Shown piece after piece: positions 37,246-49,280 of a DNA stretch of 64,000 nucleotides. Both the position numbers and the translations under genes were made by a program. Numbering within the stretch: position 1 is the stretch's first letter; the number at the start of each line of letters is the position of its first letter. The DNA lies in assembly GCA_013400975.1 (NCBI GenBank), contig WBMZ01003304.1, positions 238,718 through 302,717 of the forward strand, given 5' to 3'. Source of the DNA: Atrichornis clamosus (Eukaryota > Chordata > Aves > Passeriformes > Menuridae). Below the pieces are notes generated by a model. That model worked only from the letters and a program-made list of their open reading frames with translations, had not been told where the DNA came from and did no database searches.

Positions 37246-37960
37246 GCGTCACAGAGCAGCTGAGGCTGGAAGGCATCTCTGGGGATCATCTACTCGTGCT
37301 CAGAATAGGGTCAGCCAGAGCAGGATGCCTAGGACCACATGCAGTGTGGTCTTGAATATGCCCAAGGATGGAGACTCTTCAACCTCTCTGGCAACTTGTT
37401 GCAGTGTTTTAGCATCATCCCAGTAAAAAATGCTTTTTCTTGCATTTACGTGGAATTTCTTGTATTTCAGTTTGTGCTTCTTGACCTTTCACAGGCAATC
37501 ATCTTTCAGAAGATTCTGGATCTGTTTTCTTTACTTGTCCGTTCCAGATATTTATACATATTGATAAGATCCTCTTAAGATCCCCTTCTCTTCAACACAC
37601 TGGCCAGTGCAGCTCTCAGTCTTTCCTCACACATGAGATGCCCCAGTTCATTCATTGCTTTTGTGGCCCTTTGCTGGACTTGTTCCAGTACAAGCTGTTC
37701 ACTGCCTGGTACTGGGGGTGCCAGAGCTGGACACAGCACTCCAGATGTGTTTCACCTGTGCTGAGAAGAGGAGAAGGATCTCCTCCCTCCATCTGCTGAC
37801 AATGATCAGCCTAATGCAGCCCCGGAGTCTGTTTGCCTTGTGTGTGACATGGGCACGTTGGTGGCTCATGGTCAGCTTGGTGTTCACCAGGACTCTCAGG
37901 TCCTTCTCTGCCAAGCTGCTTCCCAGCTGGCCAGTCCCAATGTGCAGAGCCCTTCTGGAA
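37246..37960 (-). mobile_element. CR1 LINE, longest copy in the window, antisense
   Basis: About 700 bases follow the antisense CR1 3' sequence from the tip inward: 'gcagctgaggctggaaggca', 'gatggagactcttcaacctc', 'tttgtggccctttgctggac', 'agctggacacagcactccag', 'atggtcagcttggtgttcac' and 'aggactctcaggtccttctc'. The upper part of the element and all coding sequence are absent. The open frame on the plus strand (37655-38056) is not a gene. Confidence 0.9.
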
Positions 37961-38289
37961 GGCAACTCTGAAGGAGATTCAGAGGTCCTAATGGAACGTC
38001 CTTCATCTGGACCTGTGTTCTCAGCATGGTGGTGGGACCAGCTGATGTCAGCTTGAAGGAGTGTGGTGAAAGGACAGGACTAATTTTATCTTTGAAAGGG
38101 ATCAGATAACAGAAACCCCCAACTCCACTCTGGGAACATGTGCTTTGTTAAGGAAAACAAGAAATTGGAGAGGATGCAGAAACCCACACAAATCTGGGCT
38201 GGAGAAAATGCTTCCAAGAGAGCAATTTGTTCAGCTCATCAGCAAGCTCAAGTGGCAGCTTGCTGTGTGTGTGCACCTGCTATAGAGGA

Positions 38290-38475
38290 CTCTTAAACCT
38301 CAAAGAGAAAGAAAGGCACAAGACAGACTGGTGTCCACCAGCTGAACACAAATAGACGTGAGCAGGGTCCCAGGCACTGGTTTTGTTGGTCATTATCTTT
38401 AGGAACAAATTGCCAAAGGTGTTGGAAGAGATTTCACCTGGTGAGGTCTTTGAGTTAAGGCAGGGCAGCTGTAGT
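38290..38475 (+). mobile_element. Ancient CR1 fragment
   Basis: 'aaaggcacaagacagactgg' style text, then 'aggaacaaattgccaaaggt', 'gttggaagagatttcacctg' and 'ggtctttgagttaaggca', match the sense order of an older CR1 subfamily. It lies a few hundred bases from the antisense CR1 to its left, so the two copies are in opposite orientation. The left boundary may reach about 38085. Confidence 0.45.
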
Positions 38476-41400
38476 TGAACCCATCCCATGAGGTGGCTCG
38501 CTGGGGTGCTGTGATGTCTGAGATTGCAGGCGGGGCTCCTCGTGCTGTGGTCTTTAGCTAGGACTAGGGTGTTCCCTGAGATGGCCATGAGCACAGCACG
38601 GGATGTGCAGCATTTGCTTGCTCTCCACATCTCTGACAGCCCGTGTTTAGCCTCTCTGGATGCATTTCACCCTGCGCAGGCTGGGATTTCAGGCAGTTCA
38701 GGGGGAGGAGTAGCAGGTGAGATTGGTGCAGAGGATGAATGTCACAGATGTTACCTGGGTATTGAAGAGATGCTATCATTCACAGAACAGCAAGAACCCT
38801 ACAGGAGGCTTCTAGAGCACCCCAGAAGGCAGCTGGCTGGCTGGAATCCTTCTATCTCAGGGGGCAGGAGAGACCACTAGCAACAGGCTTTCATTATCTT
38901 TAGGCATTGTTTGGGCTCCTGAACTTAAAGGGAAGAATCTGTGGCATTTTCACATGGCATAACTGTCCCTGTATTGCAATCCTGGTGGATTTCTCAACTC
39001 TGTCAGCCCCTTTTGCTTGGGTTTTCCTTGGCATCTCAGCTGTTGCTGACAACACCAGTCTTGTTGTACCATGGCTGATACTGGGTGTCCTCTGTAAGGA
39101 AGACCCTTCACCCTACAGTGACCAGACCCCAGATTTTCAGCCAAGTCCCTCTTTAAGCCAGCAAGGACCACTACCCATAGGTACTGCTGTAGCTTCCTGC
39201 AAACAAAGCAGAAATAGCGTTGCAGGTCTATGATGGAGAGAAATCTATAGGCACAAATGTCTTTTCCTTCTTCTGTGCTTTTACTCATCGCCCACAATAG
39301 CTTTTATTTCTAACCCTGTGTTTAAAAAAACCCAAAACAAACCCCTGAAAGTCAATATTTATTTTTCAGTCTCCCTCTCCCCTGCTGTTCGTCTCTGAAT
39401 TTAATGCTTTTGAAAGGTGAATGATTGACGATTTACTGAAAATGAAGTTAAAATATAAATAATTCCACGATTTCGCTGCTGTATTAAGCAGGCATATGAG
39501 AAAAGCCCAGAAGACCAAGGTTGGCTTTTATTATTAACAAGGAAAGAAATTAAATTTAAATAAATGTAATATTTATTAAAATTTCCTTTCACGCTGTTAC
39601 CTGAGGTTCATAAAACTTTTGAGCTGTGTCAGCTTTGCACTCCCCAGTACATTGAACTCCAGGGAAAACTATAAGCAAATTCTTAAGATCAATGCAAACT
39701 ACTTCTCCATTACTCAAAAAAGGGAATTTTAACTATTTTTGAAGGCCCCAGGACTCCACTAATCCAGATATAAAGACTTTTTTCACCTTCAAACTTCACA
39801 GCTCCAACTACCCTTTCACCTTCTCCCATCTCCACCCCAACCCACACAGCCCTTTGCACACTGAGAGTGGCTGTACATCCTTTAGCTCAGTTTCCATCTT
39901 TCCCATGGCTAGTTGCCAAATGCAATTTGCCAGAAGGTGGAGAAAGCTGCTCTGAAGCTGCCCCTGTGCTCAGCCTGTCTCCATGGCAGTGCTGGTGCCA
40001 AGGAGAGGAGATGCAAGTCTCTACTAGGTGGGGATTACCAGCTGGTCCAGGTTTGGATTTTAAAGATCCTGTAGGACTTGGCTTGGTGTTTTTAATGACA
40101 ACACCACACTAGGAAAGCAGACCTGTATGAAGTAGTCTTGTCTGGGTCTGCCTGCAGTCTTGTCTACAGTTGCAGACCAGTCCTGGGCTTCAAAAACCTT
40201 CCTGTCTATGCCATGCAGACACACTCACACTTCTAGAGCTTGATGGAGCATGGCTGAGCTCTTCCTTAAAATGAAAGAAATCAGGGAGAGGAGGAGGAGT
40301 TTTAACATCAACTGCTCAGCTTTGAGGGTGTAGGGCTGGAGGTTTAGACCTGTCATTGGGTTCAAGTTCTCCTTCACATCAACTGTGTAGGTACCTGTTC
40401 CTGGAGTATCTGTCATCTGAGGGAACGTGGGGGCTGCGTGGGGGGAAAACACCAGGTTTTCACCAGGCTTCAGCACATGCTCAGCCATGCCCTGTCCAGT
40501 GGCCTCAGCAGTGCCCAGGGAGCTGGTCTGAAAGGACTTGACCATCCATTGCCCTTTTGGCAGAGGTGAGCTGCAGGTCTCCCTGAGGCCAGGCTGCCTG
40601 CAGTGCAGTGTGGTGGCCACAGGATCAAGCCTTCAGCATCTCTCTGGTGGCAACAGCAGAGAGCAAACCACTTGTTTGTCTGGGCTGAGCATCCTGAATG
40701 CAGCCTGTGAATATAATGCATTGTGCAACTCTGGTTTAATTTGGGAGGTCGGAAAAATTCAGGGATGGGGTAGTCATCAAAATTTAGCTTAGGCATAGTG
40801 GAGCCTTCAGGACTATCAATTACAAATGCTCTGTCTCAAAGGAATCCTCCTATGTGTAAGGGAGCTCAGTTGCTGTGTTAGTATGTCAGTACTGCCTGGA
40901 CTTTGAGGAGGATTTCATGCACAGAGGCAAGTTTTTCTTCTGGTGAAGTCACTGGGTGTGGAGTGAAATAGTAGTTTGGAGTTTGCAAGAGTGGATTCAG
41001 GGGAAAAAACTGAGCTGTAAGAGAATGTGCTTTGATGTTGATAAACGTGCCTTGTGAAGGCGTTAAAAAAAGGAAAAAGCAAGAGAAAGAAGGATGTTGA
41101 AAAGGATGATAAAGCAAGAAAAAGATCCATGGGATTTGGAAGCATTTGAAGAAACCTTTTTATAAAGCTGTGCTAGGCACGTCCTGTCAAATCTCTCCTG
41201 CTGTGAGGAATTTTCATGTTACTTTGCAGATAAACTTGTTGAGAGCATGCTGTCTGCCTCCATGGTGACAGAACGGCGTCTCGAAGGGAACGGCCCTGCA
41301 TCATCATTTCTCCTTCAGTTCCAGGCAGCATCTATCACTGCAGAGCTGGGCTGGAGCTGCAAATTAGACCCATGTCCTCCCTGGGCTGGAGAAGCTAAGC

Positions 41401-44400
41401 AAAGCTGTGTTTGGTCCATTTTAGGCTGCCTTTGTCAAGATTTCCTTTGGACTCGGTTGGGCAAACCATCACTTGTTCATGAGGGACTTGTTGCTTAGAC
41501 CTCTGTTCCAAACCCCACCTCCTGATTACCTTTTTAACTGCTGTTTTCTGTCTCAAGTGGCTTTTGGAGGGGCGAAGAGGTGAGGCTGACATAGGATATA
41601 AGATAACCCAGGCCTGGAGGCAGCCAGGGAGGATGCACCAACTTCCAGGCAGAAGGAGAGGATATGTCTCACCAAGGTCTGTCTTCTTAAGGGTGCAAGG
41701 GTTAATGGAATGGTACTACAGGTGCCATTCTGCTGGTTGGTTCCCCTCTAATGTTAACTTTTAACTCCTTTGGAGAAGGCTTGGGTAGAGGAGAAAGAAA
41801 TCTGAAAGTTGTTCAGCTTCTCTGTGTTTTGTGAAGAAAGGCACAGAAGAAGGGTGTCCTCTGAACTGCTCCTGATGTTCATGAGTATTATTCTCTCATA
41901 GGCCGTGGCAAGCACAGAATTCCCACAGGACAAAGAAAGACAAACACAAACACACAGAAAAGGTCTTTCCCTTGAGTCATGGGAAAACTTGCTTCTTCAG
42001 CTCACAGAAATTTTGGGTGGTTCAGTTGGAAATAAGGAGGAGAAAAAAGGAATAGCAGAAAATGAGAGGAGGAAGAAACATATAACACCAGAAACTGATC
42101 CAAGTGAGGAAAATATTTTGGATATCAGAATAGGCTAAGTGGTTTTCACTGGAAGGGACAGGCAGCTATGGTCTTTTCCTGCTTGTTCTCAGCTCACACC
42201 TTTTCCTGGTGAAGAGCAGCAATCAGGCCAGTTCTCCATGGCCTTGCATTCAGGGGATAAGGATGCTTGTCTTTACCACAGAGCCACGTAAGTCAGCTGG
42301 ACAGGGGTCTTGGAGGAGGAGGCAGTTCATACCCCATCTGCCTCCTTCCTGCTACATCCTTACCTACCTCACTGCCACCGCACTACCCTGACAGGTCTGA
42401 GGCCCTTTCTCAGTTAAATATTTTCTTAAGATCTGGTAGAAAACTGTGTGGGACATCTTTGGGTTCCTGCATGGAGGCAGCCAGGGCGTACCTGGCTGGG
42501 AGGCAGCTGTTTTCAAATGTGCCTCTCCTTGGACTGCTCTCTCATGGTGACTCTTGTATCTGTGTGATCTTGTCACTGCACCTTCACCCCACTCCTTGTT
42601 ACACTCAGCTCTTCCCAAAATGAGACCCCAGCTCTATAAGCCAAGGATTGCTCTGGTTTATATCTGGCCTCTAGCAGGGGGATATGAGCTAGAGCATCAG
42701 TCAGTGATTGAAAGGCAAGTAACAGCTGACAGCCCTGACTGAAATGTATCCCCTGAAAATATGTCTCTTCAGAAAATTGGCTTTCTTTCATTAAATGGAA
42801 TCTTTCTATAAAACAATATCAGTTCTGTAGAATTCTTCCACTTTTTTATTTAATAAAAGGTGGTTTACCTTTTTGGTTTTCTTTACTCTTTTGTCAATTT
42901 GAAAATTCTTTATGTTGTTCAGTTTTAAATGGGAAAAATCCTACAAAAATGTCTACCTGACAGAAATTCTTCACTTTTTTGTTACTTCAAGTTGTAGAAC
43001 AGTGAATGGGTCACAGTTGCTCCGAATATAACACTGGCCACTCAAAGATGAACTCACCTTCACTTTCTCAGTCATGTGCTCCAGGTAAATGGATGAGGCC
43101 ATTAGTTTAATAGACCTCAGTGTGATTTTGAGGGAATCCTCCTTTGGACTGCAAGCTTTTTGAGTTTGCATTTCTTATGAGTTTAAGTCAGTGCCCTGAA
43201 AAGGAGGAAGGCAAAGGGGGAAGGGAAGGGATATGGCAGAGGATGGGAGGGGACAAGAAGGTGGAGGTGTGTACGTGTGGGAACTCCAATGCTGGTTTCA
43301 TGGTTCCTCCAGGTTGACTTTTAAGGGATCAAGTCTTCCAATTCTTAGAGGATAGTCCCTGAGGCCATGTTAAGTCACCCTTGCAATTACTGTCTTTAAA
43401 CAGAAAATTTGGAGTGCTTTAAGAGTATATTCCCTCATATTAAGAGACAGTACAGGTATGAAGCAGTGTGCTCCAGTGAGCTGGAGTTAACTCCCCATTT
43501 TTCCAGCTCTGTGCCTCTGGTACCAATCTGTGGTAATTTTGCTTTAGCAGCTCATCTGCGGTGCGTTAACTCCTGCTCTGTGAGGTGAGAATACGGGTAT
43601 TGCTGTGGACCACGGCAGCTGTGCTGAGCTGGGAGGGGCTGCAGCTCTCCCCACATGTCAGGCAGAAGTGTTTCAGGCTGAGCCTTTATGATAAATTAGG
43701 GAATGTGGTCAGCCAGAAACAGCCGGAGCGCTGTTTTATTAATCTGCGGGTGGATAACAATAAAAATGATGAAAGATCTAATCAGCTACATTATTACCTG
43801 GAGGTTGGTGGGGCCAGGAGGGATAAAGGGGTGTGTGGGTGATGTAGGTGCTGGGGAGAGTTCAAAGACAGGGAGAGGCAAGAGCATTGTCTTCAAGCAC
43901 TGTCAGACAGTAAAATCGAGGGGTAAAAACCTTGCTAGAGATGATACCTTCAAAATTTCAGCCTTCAGCACCCCTTTCTCATTTGCCATGTTACAGCTTG
44001 TTAAATCTGGGCCATTTTTTAGCAGACAAGTTCCCCATCAGTGTCTCATGCTCTCTGTCTCAGTTGTACCTTCCTCCAGTCCCCTCGGGCAAGGCCATGC
44101 CAGGACACCAACAGGACATTCCCTTCCTCCCTGGCAGAAGATGGGGAGAGGCCCCTTTTCTGCACTGCATTCTACTGGCGTGTCTTTGAATTCTTCTGCA
44201 ATACCCAGGAGATTTGGGTGATAGAAATTAGAGGGGAGGACAACTCAGGCCCCCTTGTCATTCACTCTTTGCTGGAGGGGTGAGTGGGATGCTTGTGGTC
44301 GTGGATAAAGCCTTTTGTGTATTTTCTGTGTCCCTTTTCAAACTAGATACCTTTTCTTTTGCTGTAGTAAGGTGAACATGGTACAGGTGAGTCCTGTCTT

Positions 44401-46097
44401 AAGTACCTGGATGTGGAAGGACTGGAAGGCTCCAAGTCTCCATTAAAGCTTTGATTTGGCAGCATCACAAAGTCTTGCATTCAACACATCTGTATGCAAA
44501 TGCATTATGGACAGCTAAAGAGCCTCTGTTCTGCTCTCTCTGTCATATTTTTTGTATTATTTGCTTACAATTCATGTCTGTCTCATAGTCTCTGTGGTAA
44601 AAGCATATTGAGGAAAGTCATCTCCTTTCCCAGCAATTTTCTCAGCTTCTCTTGATCATTAACATGCTGGAAACCACTTGAAAGAAACACTGCAATTTTT
44701 TAAGGGATTTTATTCATTTATTCATCAAGGTTAAGGACCCTGAAAAACTGCTGTCTACATCTTTTAGCACTTGCTTCTTTCAAATCTCATATACATTATA
44801 GTCCTCAATCTGGAGTTTTCTTTTGCTATGAGGTTTTCTCTGCCTGTATCTTCTGTTGCAGCCTGAATATACAATAAACCCCTTTAAAATTAGTTATACT
44901 GCTACAGTTGTCAGGAGAACACAAGTAATCTGATGAATTTAGTAAGAATTCCAGGCTGTGAAACAGACACAATGAAATTCTCTCCTTCAGCCTACTTGCC
45001 TCATTATTAAACCTTCAGTTTATAGTGTGCAGACAGTCGTGCACTATAATTGAGCTTGAATTGCCATTCTCATTATAAATCCCCTTTTCTCGCGTGCTCA
45101 TAACTTCAACCAACACATGGGCTGAAGCTGCGTGCTCTCACTTCTAGCCCACGGTAGAATATTTAACTCCGTGATCTATGGGCTTTAGCTCTGCTGCCAT
45201 GGTCTGCTGCCCCATATATTTTGCCATAACAGGAGCTTCTCTTGAGGTTAAAATACAAAAGTTGAGCGTTAGCAGGTCTGCCTGGCTTAGACACCAGATT
45301 TGCATCTGTATGTTTGGTAGCTGGTGCCCTGGTGGGGGTAGTGGCATTTGCTAGGCAGCCATCTGAGAGGGTGGCTTTTTCAAGACCCTATCTGATAGTT
45401 TCAGTAAAAGATGTCTCTCTGAAGCCTTGAAAAACACCTGTGACCTGTTCCTTCCCATTGTCTGGATGGGACTTTAGGTGTGTTCTTCATTCACTGCCCA
45501 GAACTTAGGTACAGGTGAGTCCCAACAAAACTATTCCCCTGCTTCCATTCTCTGTCAGAGTGAGGTCTGTTAAGCCCCATCTGAATCTCACTAGGGGATC
45601 CAAAACTGTTGACTACATCCACTTGGATTCTGAGCAGCTCTGTTAAGCCCCCAGTGCCAGGGGCAAGGACCTCCTTTCCTCTCTCTCTATGCTTATGTGT
45701 TCTAACTCCCCTCTACTCCAGTGCCAACTCTGGCATGTAGAGGGAAGTGCTTGGATGCAGTTTCCCACACCTTGGTAGTGAATCCTCTGAGGAAGGGTCA
45801 GTTCAGATGGACAGTTCAGTGTTGTATCTCAGCCTGCAGCCAAGAAGGGCAGAAAGGAGCAGCCTCATGGCTGCAGCACTCAAGGAGGAGGCGAAGGTTT
45901 GGAGCTCAGTTCTGGTCTTTGTCACGGGTTTTGTGCGCGCAGTCAGGGGATGCAGTCAGACTAGAGCTCTGCTGATCCCAACAGTGACGATCTCAGGCTC
46001 AGGTGTTGGCATTGGAAGCCAGATGGGACCATTTCCACTATAACAATGCTTGAAGCGATGCCCGCAGTGAAGTAAAAGAGAGTATCTACAGACAGAC
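38476..46097. other. Unassigned unique sequence
   Basis: No exon, RNA or recognised repeat family was found. A purine- and G-rich stretch lies at 43190-43270. An AT-rich, conserved-looking block lies at 43690-43805 and overlaps an 85-codon frame. The final part (45.4-46.1 kb) leads into the minisatellite without any similarity to its unit. Confidence 0.5.
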
Positions 46098-46365
46098 CAT
46101 GCTGCGGTGTCCTGGGCACATGGCCACTCCCTGTCTTGTCCCTTCTCCGCCGGCAGAGAAGGGACATGCTGCGGTGTCCTGGGCACATGGCCACTCCCTG
46201 TCTTGTCCCTTCTCCGCCGGCAGAGAAGGGACATGCTGCGGTGTCCTGGGCACATGGCCACTCCCTGTCTTGTCCCTTCTCCGCCGGCAGAGAAGGGACA
46301 TGCTGCGGTGTCCTGGGCACATGGCCACTCCCTGTCTTGTCCCTTCTCCGCCGGCAGAGGAAGAG
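46098..46365 (+). repeat. 67-bp hairpin minisatellite, four units
   Basis: Units start at 46098, 46165, 46232 and 46299. The first three are identical; the fourth is identical until it drifts in its last few bases (about 46360). Each unit ends in an inverted repeat: TCCCTTCTC, loop CGCCGGCA, GAGAAGGGA (46139-46164, 46206-46231, 46273-46298), with the fourth right arm broken. Because 67 is not a multiple of three, every frame cycles through the repeat and stays open on both strands. This explains the cluster of 87-143-codon frames here; none should be read as a gene. Identity between units points to recent expansion, so length is probably polymorphic. Confidence 0.95.
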
Positions 46366-48363
46366 TTACCCTGCCCAGCTTCAGCACAGTGGCTTCTGAG
46401 GTGTTTCATGGAGAAGACTCAAGAGCTGAGCTCTGACAGAAACTCCCGATCAGAGTTTGTTGAGAGGAGGGAGGTGCCAGGGGTTACAAAACACTAATGC
46501 TTATTTGTCAAAAACCCTAGCCAAAAGAATTTATGTCAAGAGTTGGTTATTTGGTTGTGTTTTGGGTTTTTTTCCTCATATATTCATAATGGGGAGAAGG
46601 AGGTGGAGGAAAGACTTTCATTTTGAAAATAAATTTGTCGAGTTGGGAAGTATGGGGTAGAGAAACAAACAACATCTCACAGCCAGGGGAACCACAGACC
46701 AAGACCAGTCCTGTCAGGGGACAGCCGGCGTAGGGGAGTGTGTTTGATGCATGCTGTCAGGCAGGCCATGGCTGGTCACTAAACCCCCCTCTCTGCCCTC
46801 TCTGCCGTCCAACACCTTCTCAGGGAGCAGACAGCAGTGGTGAGGGAAGGTGCTGCCATTTATCCCCCCAGTTTCTTACCAGCCCTTTGTTCCTGCAACA
46901 GAGATGGAGACCTCTGCCTGTCTCTGGAAGTCTGGCAGCTCATCGATTTTCCTTGGCTAGCACTCCAGACTCTCCTTCATCCCCCCTTGCTGCGTGAGGG
47001 TGCCCATGGCAGGGCTGAGGATGCAGGGGCACGTGGCTGGACCTGAGGACACCGTGGCAATGTTTGCAGAGCTCATCTGCCAGTGCCTGAATCCCTGTTC
47101 TCCTCCAGGCGTACAGCTCAGCTTTCTCACACCTCTCCCCCACTTTCTTTGCTCTCCAAGCACTACTTGTAGGAGTTGAAAGTGAAGTGACAGAGCCCGA
47201 GGGAAAGGGGAAAATACAGTCTGTGTCTCTGAAAATGTAAAAGGGACCCTTCTGTGTATTTTGTTCCTCTCCTGATACTCATCATCCCTGTCCCCAGCTG
47301 AACTGCTGTGACCAACTGCACTGAGAATTTTGCTCCAAAAGTGCAGTGGAGATGAGAAAAAAGCTGAGGGGAGGGAAGCAAAGTGACTCCTATGCTGCAA
47401 GCACGGGGGATTTTCTTTGACGTAAACTTTATTTTAGGTGACAAGGCTTAACATCTTCCTTATTGCGGTTTCCTGCATTTCAGGTCCACTCATCAGAGTC
47501 TGCGCTGTGTGGAAGCTGGTGGTGTTCCCCTGTGTGGTACGTGTGTGATTTGTGACTGTGCCAGGCATCCTGACATTCAGGCAAAGCACTTTCCAGCGCT
47601 GTTTCTCTGCATCATAGTGGCAGGAGGGGCTGGGCAGGAGCTCTCCAGCCTGCCCTGTATCTCTGGGCTTAGTAGCTCCTTTCAAATCCTTTCCCTAAGA
47701 AGTACTTCTGGCAATCACTGTCCCCATGTGCCTGGACTGGACAGAGTTTTAAGAAGTAGGTTGTCTGGAATAAGGTGTCTCTGAGCCTTGCTGACAGAGT
47801 TATCCCTGGGAACCATGTGGGGGGTTTCTGCAGCCACCAGAGCTGTCCTGAATTTTTAATGAATTTGAAAATCATGCCTCTAGCTCGGTCTGTTCTAGAG
47901 ACTGTGTAGCAAAGAATCACCTCCAGCAAACACCAGGCCCAGAAAATGAATATAGGGTGTTTTGGGTAAATCCAGGTTTTTCTCTGTGTAAACACTGCCA
48001 CTAAGAAAGTTCTGCTGCTCTCCGGTTTTGACGATCTGATGAAAGCTTACACCCAAGACAACTAAGGGCACACATTTTAGGCTGAGTGGTTGGCTGGATT
48101 TGTGTATAAATTTATAGGTGTGAGGATGTAAGAAATAAGTGAAGATAATGTGTGGACCTAGGAAGACAAAAATTACTGTGGAATTTTGCTCACCCATCTC
48201 CACCTCATTATCATGTTCCTCTGGTTAAGCCTTCCTCTAATAAGCTAACCATCCTCTGTAAAACTGTGGTACCAAGGAGGAGGGCAGAATACTGTGTCTG
48301 TTGTGTATTAGACAGGGTTTCTCTCTGTTGACCTGAATAGTTGGCATGCATTGTTTTTTGGTT

Positions 48364-48380
48364 TTGTTGTTGTTGTTGTT
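48364..48380. repeat. (TTG)n microsatellite
   Basis: Short perfect run of TTG triplets within a T-rich segment. Confidence 0.8.
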
Positions 48381-49220
48381 CTTCAGCTTGATTTTAAGCT
48401 TTGTAGGCCACAGAGTTTTGTCTGTGTTCCTGCAGTGAAGGGCTTTAGGCACACATAGAGTGTGACAAGTCAGATTACGACCACTGGAGAAGAGCGTATC
48501 TTTCCTTCTGAAATATTTTTCACAAAGAATGGTCCATCTTGACTCCATCTCCATCCGTCAACTCCTTCATTATCACTAGTAAGAAAAAACATTTAATTTT
48601 GAGTCTGCTGAACTTAATTACTGGCTGGATCTGTCAGGGTCCATGTGAATTGCTGCAGTACCTGACAGAAGACTCAGTTTGTGTCAGCTGTTCTTCCATC
48701 TCTGCCGTTGGCTCTTCTCCTTCACCAATGCCATTTCCCATGAAATACTGAAATTTCTTCCTAGTTAGCAACTTTTGTGTAAAGCTTTGCTGCTTTTGGT
48801 TCAATAGTTTTCTCAATTAAAAGTTTATGTGTTTTGAATATTTTGACCCCATCTGGGCTGAAAAATGTTGATTTTACTGGCTGGATTTTTTTTTTTTTTT
48901 CAGTGTGGTCTGCTGTGGAGACGTGTGGGAGATTTGGCACCTTCCTTCTTTCCCCACAAAGTTCAAGTAGGTCAAATGCTTCCATCGATGTTCTAACTTT
49001 ATCTTTCCTCCTTCAGATCCCCACCAGCCTCCTGGACTTGACTTTACAAGTCCTTTCGTGTCACTGCACACTGTAGTAGGAGGAAGTGAAAATTACGGGC
49101 CACAGGCAGGGTTCCAAAAAGTGCTCTCTCTTTCTCAGAAAGGGGCTGGCATCTTTCCACGGGCCTTCATTGTATTTTATAGCCATACTACAGTATTTAA
49201 CAGCATAATTTAGTAAGTGT

Positions 49221-49280
49221 CGGTACTCCGTCGCGGAGTGTGGAGAAACTGTCTTATTCAACCCCTGGCGACGTGCGCCG
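49221..49280. other. CpG-dense cluster with two short hairpins
   Basis: Eight CpG dinucleotides occur within about 60 bases in an otherwise CpG-poor region. ACTCCG-TCG-CGGAGT (49225-49239) is a perfect 6-bp stem with a 3-base loop. GGCG-ACGTG-CGCC (49267-49279) is a second small stem. There is no island-scale CpG content and no transcript evidence, so a promoter call is not justified. Confidence 0.6.

Noticed and set aside
37655..38056. 133-codon plus-strand frame
   Set aside because: Most of it lies in antisense CR1 sequence.
45956..46497. Several repeat-containing frames of 87-143 codons on both strands
   Set aside because: They are produced by the 67-bp tandem repeat, whose period shifts frame by one each unit. 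No start context, domain or codon bias supports a gene.
48886..49076. T15 run followed by CAG, read as splice acceptor of an exon
   Set aside because: The downstream frame has no donor in a suitable place and no protein similarity. T15 runs are common in this genome.
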